Assembly (NCBI GenBank): GCA_963680875.1
Contig: OY804579.1
Span: 30,737,804-30,801,803 of the forward strand
Direction: 5' to 3'
Source: Bathymodiolus brooksi
Taxonomy: Eukaryota > Mollusca > Bivalvia > Mytilida > Modiolidae
Length of the DNA stretch: 64,000 bases
Notes under the pieces: model-generated
What the model saw: the letters and a program-made list of their open reading frames with translations, nothing else
Told to the model about the DNA's origin: nothing
Database searches by the model: none
Translations under genes and position numbers: made by a program
Shown here: positions 13,741-26,534 of the stretch, piece after piece
Layout: every line of letters begins with the position of its first letter
Numbering within the stretch: position 1 is the first letter of the stretch

Positions 13741-14916
13741 CACGGCTATGACAACCATTGATGTGATAAAGTACTGATTGTAACTACCAACTATCACGGA
13801 TACGACAACTATTGATGTGATAAAGTAATGATTGTAACTACTAACTATCACGGCTACGACAACTATTGATGTGATAAAGTACTGATTGTAACTACCAACT
13901 ATCACGGCTATGACAACAATAGATGTGATAAAGTAGTGATTGTAACTACCAACTATCACGGCTATGACATCTATATATGTGATAAAGTACTTATTATAAC
14001 TACCAACTATCACGGCTATGACAACTATAAATGTGAAAAAATAGTGAATGTAACTACCAACTGTCACGGCTACGACTACTATAGATGTGATAAAGTACTG
14101 ATTGTAGCTACCAACTATCACGGCTACAACTATAGATGTGATAAAGTACTGAATGTAACTACCAACTATCACGGCTATGAAAACTATAGATGTGATAAAG
14201 TACTGATTGTAACTACCAACTATCACGGCTATGACAACTATAGATGTGATAAAGTACTGATTGTAACTACCAACTGTTACGGCTACAACTACTGATGTGA
14301 TAAAGTACTGATTGTAACTACCAACTATCACGGCTACTACAACTATAGATGTGATAAAGTACTGATTTTAACTACCAACTATCACGGCTATGACAACAAT
14401 AGATATGATAAAGTACTGAATGAAACTACCAACTTTCACGGCTATGACAACTGTAGATGTGATAAAGTAGTGATTGTAACTACCAACTGTCACGGCTATG
14501 AAAACTCTAGATGTGATAAAGTACTGATTGTAACTACCAACTATCACGGCTATGAAAACTCTAGATGTGATAAAGTACTGATTGTAACTACCAACTATCA
14601 CGGCTACGACAACTGTAGATGGGATAAAGTAGTGATTTTAACTACCAACTATCACGGCTATGACAACTATAGATGTGATAAAGAAGTGATTGTAACTACC
14701 AACTATCACGGCTACAACTATAGATGTGATAAAGTAGTGATTTTAACTACCAACTATCACGGCTATGACAACTATAGATGTGATAAAGTACTGATTGTAA
14801 CTACCAACTGTTACGGCTACAACTACTGATGTGATAAAGTACTGATTGTAGCTACCAACTATCACGGCTACTACAACTATAGATGTGATAAAGTACTGAT
14901 TTTAACTACCAACTAT

Positions 14917-16947
14917 CACGGTTATGACAACAATAGATATGATAAGTACTGATTGAAACTACCAACTTTCACGACTATGACAACTGTAGATGTGATAAAA
15001 TACTGATTGTAACTGCCAACTATCACGGCTATGACAATAATATATGTGATAAAGTACTGATTGTAACTACCAACTATCACGCTATGACAACTATAGATGT
15101 GATAAAGTACTGATTGTAACTACCAACTATCACGGCTACGACAACCATTGATGTGATAAAATACTGATTGTAACTACCAACTCTCACGGCTACGACAACT
15201 ATTGATGTGATAAAGTAATGATTGTAACTACTAACTATCACGGCTATGACAACTATAGATGTGATAAAGAAGTGATTGTAACTACCAACTATCACGGCTA
15301 CAACTATAGATGTGATAAAGTAGTGATTGTAACTACCAACTATCACGGCTATGACAACTATTGATGTGATAAAGTACTGATTGTAACTACCAACTGTTAC
15401 GGCTACAACTACTGATGTGATAAAGTACTGATTGTAACTACCAACTATCACGGCTACTACAACTATAGATGTGATAAAGTACTGATTTTAACTACCAACT
15501 ATCACGGCTATGACAACAATAGATATGATAAAGTACTGATTGAAACTACCAACTTTCACGGCTATGACAACTGTAGATGTGATAAAGTAGTGATTATAAC
15601 TACCAACTGTCACGGCTATGAAAACTCTAGATGTGATAAAGTACTGATTGTAACTACCAACTATCACGGCTATGAAAACTCTAGATGTGATAAAGTAATG
15701 ATTGTAACTACCAACTATCACGCTACGACAACTGTAGTTGGGATAAAGTACTGATTGTAACTACCAACTATCACGGCTATGACAACCATTGATGTGATAA
15801 AGTACTGATTGTAACTACCAACTATCACGGATACGACAACTATTGATGTGATAAAGTAATGATTGTAACTACTAACTATCACGGCTACGACAACTATTGA
15901 TGTGATAAAGTACTGATTGTAACTACCAACTATCACGGCTATGACAACAATAGATGTGATAAAGTAGTGATTGTAACTACCAACTATCACGGCTATGACA
16001 TCTATATATGTGATAAAGTACTTATTATAACTACCAACTATCACGGCTATGACAACTATAAATGTGAAAAAATAGTGAATGTAACTACCAACTGTCACGG
16101 CTACGACTACTATAGATGTGATAAAGTACTGATTGTAGCTACCAACTATCACGGCTACAACTATAGATGTGATAAAGTACTGAATGTAACTACCAACTAT
16201 CACGGCTATGAAAACTATAGATGTGATAAAGTACTGATTGTAACTACCAACTATCACGGCTATGACAACTATAGATGTGATAAAGTACTGATTGTAACTA
16301 CCAACTGTTACGGCTACAACTACTGATGTGATAAAGTACTGATTGTAACTACCAACTATCACGGCTACTACAACTATAGATGTGATAAAGTACTGATTTT
16401 AACTACCAACTATCACGGCTATGACAACAATAGATATGATAAAGTACTGAATGAAACTACCAACTTTCACGGCTATGACAACTGTAGATGTGATAAAGTA
16501 GTGATTGTAACTACCAACTGTCACGGCTATGAAAACTCTAGATGTGATAAAGTACTGATTGTAACTACCAACTATCACGGCTATGAAAACTCTAGATGTG
16601 ATAAAGTACTGATTGTAACTACCAACTATCACGGCTACGACAACTGTAGATGGGATAAAGTAGTGATTTTAACTACCAACTATCACGGCTATGACAACTA
16701 TAGATGTGATAAAGAAGTGATTGTAACTACCTACTATCACGGCTACAACTATAGATGTGATAAAGTAGTGATTTTAACTACCAACTATCACGGCTATGAC
16801 AACTATAGATGTGATAAAGTACTGATTGTAACTACCAACTGTTACGGCTACAACTACTGATGTGATAAAGTACTGATTGTAGCTACCAACTATCACGGCT
16901 ACTACAACTATAGATGTGATAAAGTACTGATTTTAACTACCAACTAT
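14917..16947 (+). repeat. Domain A: complete 38-monomer unit, 2,031 bp
   Basis: Same order and length as the preceding unit, including the 1-bp deletion in monomer 4 (15,077) and TGATG in monomer 9. The two are each other's closest relatives. Near 16,730 it has CTACTATCAC in place of CCAACTATCAC, a mark shared with the following unit at 18,708. Confidence 0.93.
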
Positions 16948-18925
16948 CACGGTTATGACAACAATAGATATGATAAGTACTGATTGAAACTACCAACTTT
17001 CACGACTATGACAACTGTAGATGTGATAAAATACTGATTGTAACTGCCAACTATCACGGCTATGACAACTATAGATGTGATAAAGTACTGATTGTAACTA
17101 CCAACTATCACGGCTACGACAACCATTGATGTGATAAAATACTGAATGTAACTACCAACTCTCACGGCTACGACAACTATTGATGTGATAAAGTAATGAT
17201 TGTAACTACTAACTATCACGGCTATGACAACTATAGATGTGATAAAGAAGTGATTGTAACTACCAACTATCACGGCTACAACTATAGATGTGATAAAGTA
17301 GTGATTGTAACTACCAACTATCACGGCTATGACAACTATAGATGTGATAAAGTACTGATTGTAACTACCAACTGTTACGGCTACAACTACTGATGTGATA
17401 AAGTACTGATTGTAACTACCAACTATCACGGTTACTACAACTATAGATGTGATAAAGTACTGATTTTAACTACCAACTATCACGGCTATGACAACAATAG
17501 ATATGATAAAGTACTGATTGAAACTACCAACTTTCACGGCTATGACAACTGTAGATGTGATAAAGTAGTGATTATAACTACCAACTGTCACGGCTATGAA
17601 AACTCTAGATGTGATAAAGTACTGATTGTAACTACCAACTATCACGGCTATGAAAACTCTAGATGTGATAAAGTAATGATTGTAACTACCAACTATCACG
17701 CTACGACAACTGTAGTTGGGATAAAGTACTGATTGTAACTACCAACTATCACGGCTATGACAACCATTGATGTGATAAAGTACTGATTGTAACTACCAAC
17801 TATCACGGATACGACAACTATTGATGTGATAAAGTAATGATTGTAACTACTAACTATCACGGCTACGACAACTATTGATGTGATAAAGTACTGATTGTAA
17901 CTACCAACTATCACGGCTATGACAACAATAGATGTGATAAAGTAGTGATTGTAACTACCAACTATCACGGCTATGACATCTATATATGTGATAAAGTACT
18001 TATTATAACTACCAACTATCACGGCTATGACAACTATAAATGTGAAAAAATAGTGAATGTAACTACCAACTGTCACGGCTACGACTACTATAGATGTGAT
18101 AAAGTACTGATTGTAGCTACCAACTATCACGGCTACAACTATAGATGTGATAAAGTACTGAATGTAACTACCAACTATCACGGCTATGAAAACTATAGAT
18201 GTGATAAAGTACTGATTGTAACTACCAACTATCACGGCTATGACAACTATAGATGTGATAAAGTACTGATTGTAACTACCAACTGTTACGGCTACAACTA
18301 CTGATGTGATAAAGTACTGATTGTAACTACCAACTATCACGGCTACTACAACTATAGATGTGATAAAGTACTGATTTTAACTACCAACTATCACGGCTAT
18401 GACAACAATAGATATGATAAAGTACTGAATGAAACTACCAACTTTCACAGCTATGACAACTGTAGATGTGATAAAGTAGTGATTGTAACTACCAACTGTC
18501 ACGGCTATGAAAACTCTAGATGTGATAAAGTACTGATTGTAACTACCAACTATCACGGCTATGAAAACTCTAGATGTGATAAAGTACTGATTGTAACTAC
18601 CAACTATCACGGCTACGACAACTGTAGATGGGATAAAGTAGTGATTTTAACTACCAACTATCACGGCTATGACAACTATAGATGTGATAAAGAAGTGATT
18701 GTAACTACCTACTATCACGGCTACAACTATAGATGTGATAAAGTAGTTATTTTAACTACCAACTATCACGGCTATGACAACTATAGATGTGATAAAGTAC
18801 TGATTGTAACTACCAACTGTTACGGCTACAACTACTGATGTGATAAAGTACTGATTGTAGCTACCAACTATCACGGCTACTACAACTATAGATGTGATAA
18901 AGTACTGATTTTAACTACCAACTAT
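16948..18925 (+). repeat. Domain A: 37-monomer unit, 1,978 bp
   Basis: As the two preceding units but without monomer 3 and with a full-length monomer 4; 2,031 - 54 + 1 = 1,978, as observed. It shares the CTACTATCAC mark near 18,708 with the unit to its left. It has a private TTTCACAGC change near 18,445. Confidence 0.92.
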
Positions 18926-21923
18926 CACGGTTATGACAACAATAGATATGATAAGTACTGATTGAAACTACCAACTTTCACGACTATGACAACTGTAGAT
19001 GTGATAAAATACTGATTGTAACTGCCAACTATCACGGCTATGACAATAATATATGTGATAAAGTACTAATTGTAACTACCAACTATCACGGCTATGACAA
19101 CTATAGATGTGATAAAGTACTGATTGTAACTACCAACTATCACGGCTACGACAACCATTGATGTGATAAAATACTGATTGTAACTACCAACTCTCACGGC
19201 TACGACAACTATTGATGTGATAAAGTAATGATTGTAACTACTAACTATCACGGCTATGACAACTATAGATGTGATAAAGAAGTGATTGTAACTACCAACT
19301 ATCACGGCTACAACTATAGATGTGATAAAGTAGTGATTGTAACTACCAACTATCACGGCTATGACAACTATAGATGTGATAAAGTACTGATTGTAACTAC
19401 CAACTGTTACGGCTACAACTACTGATGTGATAAAGTACTGATTGTAACTACCAACTATCACGGCTACTACAACTATAGATGTGATAAAGTACTGATTTTA
19501 ACTACCAACTATCACGGCTATGACAACAATAGATATGATAAAGTACTGATTGAAACTACCAACTTTCACGGCTATGACAACAGTAGATGTGATAAAGTAG
19601 TGATTGTAACTACCAACTGTCACGGCTATGAAAACTCTAGATGTGATAAAGTACTGATTGTAACTACCAACTATCACGGCTATGAAAACTCTAGATGTGA
19701 TAAAGTAATGATTGTAACTACCAACTATCACGCTACGACAACTGTAGTTGGGATAAAGTACTGATTGTAACTACCAACTATCACGGCTATGACAACCATT
19801 TATGTGATAAAGTACTGATTGTAACTACCAACAATCACGGCTATGACAACAATAGATGTGATGAAGTAGTGATTGTAACTACCAACTATCACGGCTATGA
19901 CATCTATATATGTGATAAAGTACTTATTATAACTACCAACTATCACGGCTATGACAACTATAAATGTGAAAAAATAGTGAATGTAACTACCAACTGTCAC
20001 GGCTACGACTACTATAGATGTGATAAAGTACTGATTGTAACTACCAACTATCACGGCTACAACTATAGATGTGATAAAATACTGAATGTAACTACCAACT
20101 ATCACGGCTATGAAAACTATAGATGTGATAAAGTACTGATTGTAACTACCAACTATCACGGCTATGACAACTATAGATGTGATAAAGTACTGATTGTAAC
20201 TACCAACTGTTACGGCTACAACTACTGATGTGATAAAGTACTGATTGTAACTACCAACTATCACGGCTACTACAACTATAGATGTGATAAAGTACTGATT
20301 TTAACTACCAACTATCACGGCTATGACAACAATAGATATGATAAAGTACTGATTGAAACTACCAACTTTCACGGCTATGACAACTGTAGATGTGATAAAG
20401 TACTGATTGTAACTACCAACTATCACGGCTACAACTATAGATGTGATAAAGTACTGAATGTAACTACCAACTATCACGGCTATGAAAACTATAGATGTGA
20501 TAAAGTACTGATTGTAACTACCAACTATCACGGCTATGACAACTATAGATGTGATAAAGTACTGATTTTAACTACCAACTATCACGGCTATGACAACAAT
20601 AGATATGATAAAGTACTGATTGAAACTACCAACTTTCACGGCTATGACAACTGTAGATGTGATAAAGTAGTGATTGTAACTACCAACTGTCACGGCTATG
20701 AAAACTCTAGATGTGATAAAGTACTGATTGTAACTACCAACTATCACGGCTATGAAAACTCTAGATGTGATAAAGTACTGATTGTAACTACCAACTATCA
20801 CGGCTACGACAACTGTAGTTGGGATAAAGTACTGATTGTAACTACCAACTATCACGGCTATGACAACCATTGATGTGATAAAATACTGATTGTAACTACC
20901 AACTATCACGGATACGACAACTATTGATGTGATAAAGTAATGATTGTAACTACTAACTATCACGGCTACGACAACTATTGATGTGATAAAGTACTGATTG
21001 TAACTACCAACTATCACGGCTATGACAACAATAGATGTGATAAAGTAGTGATTGTAACTACCAACTATCACGGCTATGACATCTATATATGTGATAAAGT
21101 ACTTATTATAACTACCAACTATCACGGCTATGACAACTATAAATGTGAAAAAATAGTGAATGTAACTACCAACTGTCACGGCTACGACTACTATAGATGT
21201 GATAAAGTACTGATTGTAACTACCAACTATCACGGCTACAACTATAGATGTGATAAAGTACTGAATGTAACTACCAACTATCACTGCTATGAAAACTATA
21301 GATGTGATAAAGTACTGATTCTAGCTACCAACTATCACGGCTACTACAACTATAGATGTGATAAAGTACTGATTTTAACTACCAACTATCACGGCTATGA
21401 CAACAATAGATATTATAAAGTACTGATTGAAACTACCAACTTTCACGGCTATGACAACTGTAGATGTGATAAAGTAGTGATTGTAACTACCAACTGTCAC
21501 GGCTATGAAAACTCTAGATGTGATAAAGTACTGATTGTAACTACCAACTATCACGGCTATGAAAACTCTAGATGTGATAAAGTACTGATTGTAACTACCA
21601 ACTATCACGGCTACGACAACTGTAGATGGGATAAAGTAGTGATTTTAACTACCAACTATCACGGCTATGACAACTATAGATGTGATAAAGAAGTGATTGT
21701 AACTACCAACTATCACGGCTACAACTATAGATGTGATAAAGTAGTGATTTTAACTACCAACTATCACGGCTATGACAACTATAGATGTGATAAAGTACTG
21801 ATTGTAACTACCAACTGTTACGGCTACAACTACTGATGTGATAAAGTACTGATTGTAGCTACCAACTATCACGGCTACTACAACTATAGATGTGATAAAG
21901 TACTGATTTTAACTACCAACTAT
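18926..21923 (+). repeat. Domain A: rearranged unit, 2,998 bp
   Basis: The order is 1-17, 20-30, 24-26, then from 20,583 monomers 29-32, full-length 16, 17-25, a 28/38 type and 29-38. The segment sums (1,657 and 1,341 bp) match the sequence. The part from 20,583 recurs at 22,247, offset 1,664 bp. At 21,282-21,420 three private changes appear (CACTGC, ATTCTAGCT and AGATATTATAAAG), which mark the later amplification. Confidence 0.86.
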
Positions 21924-24502
21924 CACGGTTATGACAACAATAGATATGATAAGTACTGATTGAAACTACCAACTTTCACGACTATGACAACTGTAGATGT
22001 GATAAAATACTGATTGTAACTGCCAACTATCACGGCTATGACAATAATATATGTGATAAAGTACTGATTGTAACTACCAACTATCACGGCTATGACAACT
22101 ATAGATGTGATAAAGTACTGATTGTAACTACCAACTATCACGGCTACGACAACCATTGATGTGATAAAATACTGATTGTAACTACCAACTCTCACGGCTA
22201 CGACAACTATTGATGTGATAAAGTAATGATTGTAACTACCAACTATCACGGCTATGACAACAATAGATATGATAAAGTACTGATTGAAACTACCAACTTT
22301 CACGGCTATGACAACTGTAGATGTGATAAAGTAGTGATTGTAACTACCAACTGTCACGGCTATGAAAACTCTAGATGTGATAAAGTACTGATTGTAACTA
22401 CCAACTATCACGGCTATGAAAACTCTAGATGTGATAAAGTACTGATTGTAACTACCAACTATCACGGCTACGACAACTGTAGTTGGGATAAAGTACTGAT
22501 TGTAACTACCAACTATCACGGCTATGACAACCATTGATGTGATAAAATACTGATTGTAACTACCAACTATCACGGATACGACAACTATTGATGTGATAAA
22601 GTAATGATTGTAACTACTAACTATCACGGCTACGACAACTATTGATGTGATAAAGTACTGATTGTAACTACCAACTATCACGGCTATGACAACAATAGAT
22701 GTGATAAAGTAGTGATTGTAACTACCAACTATCACGGCTATGACATCTATATATGTGATAAAGTACTTATTATAACTACCAACTATCACGGCTATGACAA
22801 CTATAAATGTGAAAAAATAGTGAATGTAACTACCAACTGTCACGGCTACGACTACTATAGATGTGATAAAGTACTGATTGTAACTACCAACTATCACGGC
22901 TACAACTATAGATGTGATAAAGTACTGAATGTAACTACCAACTATCACTGCTATGAAAACTATAGATGTGATAAAGTACTGATTCTAGCTACCAACTATC
23001 ACGGCTACTACAACTATAGATGTGATAAAGTACTGATTTTAACTACCAACTATCACGGCTATGACAACAATAGATATTATAAAGTACTGATTGAAACTAC
23101 CAACTTTCACGGCTATGACAACTGTAGATGTGATAAAGTAGTGATTGTAACTACCAACTGTCACGGCTATGAAAACTCTAGATGTGATAAAGTACTGAAT
23201 GTAACTACCAACTATCACTGCTATGAAAACTATAGATGTGATAAAGTACTGATTCTAGCTACCAACTATCACGGCTACTACAACTATAGATGTGATAAAG
23301 TACTGATTTTAACTACCAACTATCACGGCTATGACAACAATAGATATTATAAAGTACTGATTGAAACTACCAACTTTCACGGCTATGACAACTGTAGATG
23401 TGATAAAGTAGTGATTGTAACTACCAACTGTCACGGCTATGAAAACTCTAGATGTGATAAAGTACTGATTGTAACTACCAACTATCACGGCTATGAAAAC
23501 TCTAGATGTGATAAAGTACTGATTGTAACTACCAACTATCACGGCTACAACTATAGATGTGATAAAGTACTGAATGTAACTACCAACTATCACTGCTATG
23601 AAAACTATAGATGTGATAAAGTACTGATTCTAGCTACCAACTATCACGGCTACTACAACTATAGATGTGATAAAGTACTGATTTTAACTACCAACTATCA
23701 CGGCTATGACAACAATAGATATTATAAAGTACTGATTGAAACTACCAACTTTCACGGCTATGACAACTGTAGATGTGATAAAGTAGTGATTGTAACTACC
23801 AACTGTCACGGCTATGAAAACTCTAGATGTGATAAAGTACTGAATGTAACTACCAACTATCACTGCTATGAAAACTATAGATGTGATAAAGTACTGATTC
23901 TAGCTACCAACTATCACGGCTACTACAACTATAGATGTGATAAAGTACTGATTTTAACTACCAACTATCACGGCTATGACAACAATAGATATTATAAAGT
24001 ACTGATTGAAACTACCAACTTTCACGGCTATGACAACTGTAGATGTGATAAAGTAGTGATTGTAACTACCAACTGTCACGGCTATGAAAACTCTAGATGT
24101 GATAAAGTACTGATTGTAACTACCAACTATCACGGCTATGAAAACTCTAGATGTGATAAAGTACTGATTGTAACTACCAACTATCACGGCTACGACAACT
24201 GTAGATGGGATAAAGTAGTGATTTTAACTACCAACTATCACGGCTATGACAACTATAGATGTGATAAAGAAGTGATTGTAACTACCAACTATCACGGCTA
24301 CAACTATAGATGTGATAAAGTAGTGATTTTAACTACCAACTATCACGGCTATGACAACTATAGATGTGATAAAGTACTGATTGTAACTACCAACTGTTAC
24401 GGCTACAACTACTGATGTGATAAAGTACTGATTGTAGCTACCAACTATCACGGCTACTACAACTATAGATGTGATAAAGTACTGATTTTAACTACCAACT
24501 AT
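21924..24502 (+). repeat. Domain A: rearranged unit with nested amplification, 2,579 bp
   Basis: Monomers 1-6 are followed at 22,247 by a repeat of 20,583 onward (offset 1,664 bp). The offset rises to 2,579 bp at the right end because 915 bp of extra tandem copies lie near 22.9-24.1 kb. It contains a 567-codon stop-free run on the plus strand (22,712-24,415), which follows from repeat length and is not taken as a gene. Confidence 0.87.
22946..24130 (+). repeat. Nested 270/645-bp tandem amplification
   Basis: The private monomer with CACTGC lies at 22,946, 23,216, 23,591 and 23,861, with its source at 21,282. The spacings are 270, 375 and 270 bp, so a 645-bp block (270+375) is itself duplicated. 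All copies share the three private changes (CACTGC, ATTCTAGCT, AGATATTATAAAG). This is among the youngest events in domain A, since the private changes are found nowhere else. Confidence 0.9.
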
Positions 24503-26534
24503 CACGGTTATGACAACAATAGATATGATAAGTACTGATTGAAACTACCAACTTTCACGACTATGACAACTGTAGATGTGATAAAATACTGATTGTAACT
24601 GCCAACTATCACGGCTATGACAATAATATATGTGATAAAGTACTGATTGTAACTACCAACTATCACGGCTATGACAACTATAGATGTGATAAAGTACTGA
24701 TTGTAACTACCAACTATCACGGCTACGACAACCATTGATGTGATAAAATACTGATTGTAACTACCAACTCTCACGGCTACGACAACTATTGATGTGATAA
24801 AGTAATGATTGTAACTACCAACTATCACGGCTATGACAACTATAGATGTGATAAAGAAGTGATTGTAACTACCAACTATCACGGCTACAACTATAGATGT
24901 GATAAAGTAGTGATTGTAACTACCAACTATCACGGCTATGACAACTATAGATGTGATAAAGTACTGATTGTAACTACCAACTGTTACGGCTACAACTACT
25001 GATGTGATAAAGTACTGATTGTAACTACCAACTATCACGGCTACTACAACCATAGATGTGATAAAGTACTGATTTTAACTACCAACTATCACGGCTATGA
25101 CAACAATAGATATGATAAAGTACTGATTGAAACTACCAACTTTCACGGCTATGACAACTGTAGATGTGATAAAGTAGTGATTGTAACTACCAACTGTCAC
25201 GGCTATGAAAACTCTAGATGTGATAAAGTACTGATTGTAACTACCAACTATCACGGCTATGAAAACTCTAGATGTGATAAAGTAATGATTGTAACTACCA
25301 ACTATCACGCTACGACAACTGTAGTTGGGATAAAGTACTGATTGTAACTATCAACTATCACGGCTATGACAACCATTGATGTGATAAAGTACTGATTGTA
25401 ACTACCAACTATCACGGATACGACAACTATTGATGTGATAAAGTAATGATTGTAACTACTAACTATCACGGCTACGACAACTATTGATGTGATAAAGTAC
25501 TGATTGTAACTACCAACTATCACGGCTATGACAACAATAGATGTGATAAAGTAGTGATTGTAACTACCAACTATCACGGCTATGACATCTATATATGTGA
25601 TAAAGTACTTATTATAACTACCAACTATCACGGCTATGACAACTATAAATGTGAAAAAATAGTGAATGTAACTACCAACTGTCACGGCTACGACTACTAT
25701 AGATGTGATAAAGTACTGATTGTAACTACCAACTATCACGGCTACAACTATAGATGTGATAAAGTACTGAATGTAACTACCAACTATCACGGCTATGAAA
25801 ACTATAGATGTGATAAAGTACTGATTGTAACTACCAACTATCACGGCTATGACAACTATAGATGTGATAAAGTACTGATTGTAACTACCAACTGTTACGG
25901 CTACAACTACTGATGTGATAAAGTACTGATTGTAACTACCAACTATCACGGCTACTACAACTATAGATGTGATAAAGTACTGATTTTAACTACCAACTAT
26001 CACGGCTATGACAACAATAGATATGATAAAGTACTGATTGAAACTACCAACTTTCACGGCTATGACAACTGTAGATGTGATAAAGTAGTGATTGTAACTA
26101 CCAACTGTCACGGCTATGAAAACTCTAGATGTGATAAAGTACTGATTGTAACTACCAACTATCACGGCTATGAAAACTCTAGATGTGATAAAGTACTGAT
26201 TGTAACTACCAACTATCACGGCTACGACAACTGTAGATGGGATAAAGTAGTGATTTTAACTACCAACTATCACGGCTATGACAACTATAGATGTGATAAA
26301 GAAGTGATTGTAACTACCAACTATCACGGCTACAACTATAGATGTGATAAAGTAGTGATTTTAACTACCAACTATCACGGCTATGACAACTATAGATGTG
26401 ATAAAGTACTGATTGTAACTACCAACTGTTACGGCTACAACTACTGATGTGATAAAGTACTGATTGTAGCTACCAACTATCACGGCTACTACAACTATAG
26501 ATGTGATAAAGTACTGATTTTAACTACCAACTAT
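24503..26534 (+). repeat. Domain A: complete 38-monomer unit, 2,032 bp
   Basis: All 38 monomers are present in order, with a full-length monomer 4, hence 2,032 bp. The deleted allele of monomer 16 is at 25,306. Small private changes include ATCAACTATC near 25,350 and CATAG at 25,051. It lies apart from the 12.9-18.9 kb run of units, separated by rearranged blocks. Confidence 0.92.

Larger units (their letters stand above)
12886..14916 (+). repeat. Domain A: complete 38-monomer unit, 2,031 bp (reference)
   Basis: This is the reference higher-order unit. It has 38 monomers in fixed order. Numbers 8, 10, 24, 27, 35 and 37 are 51 bp; numbers 1, 4 and 16 are 53 bp; the rest are 54 bp, giving exactly 2,031 bp. 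Monomers 11-15 recur as 28-32, offset 911 bp (17 monomers), so the unit has an internal duplication. Monomer 4 has its own 1-bp deletion (CACGCTATG at 13,046), shared only with the next unit. Confidence 0.93.
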
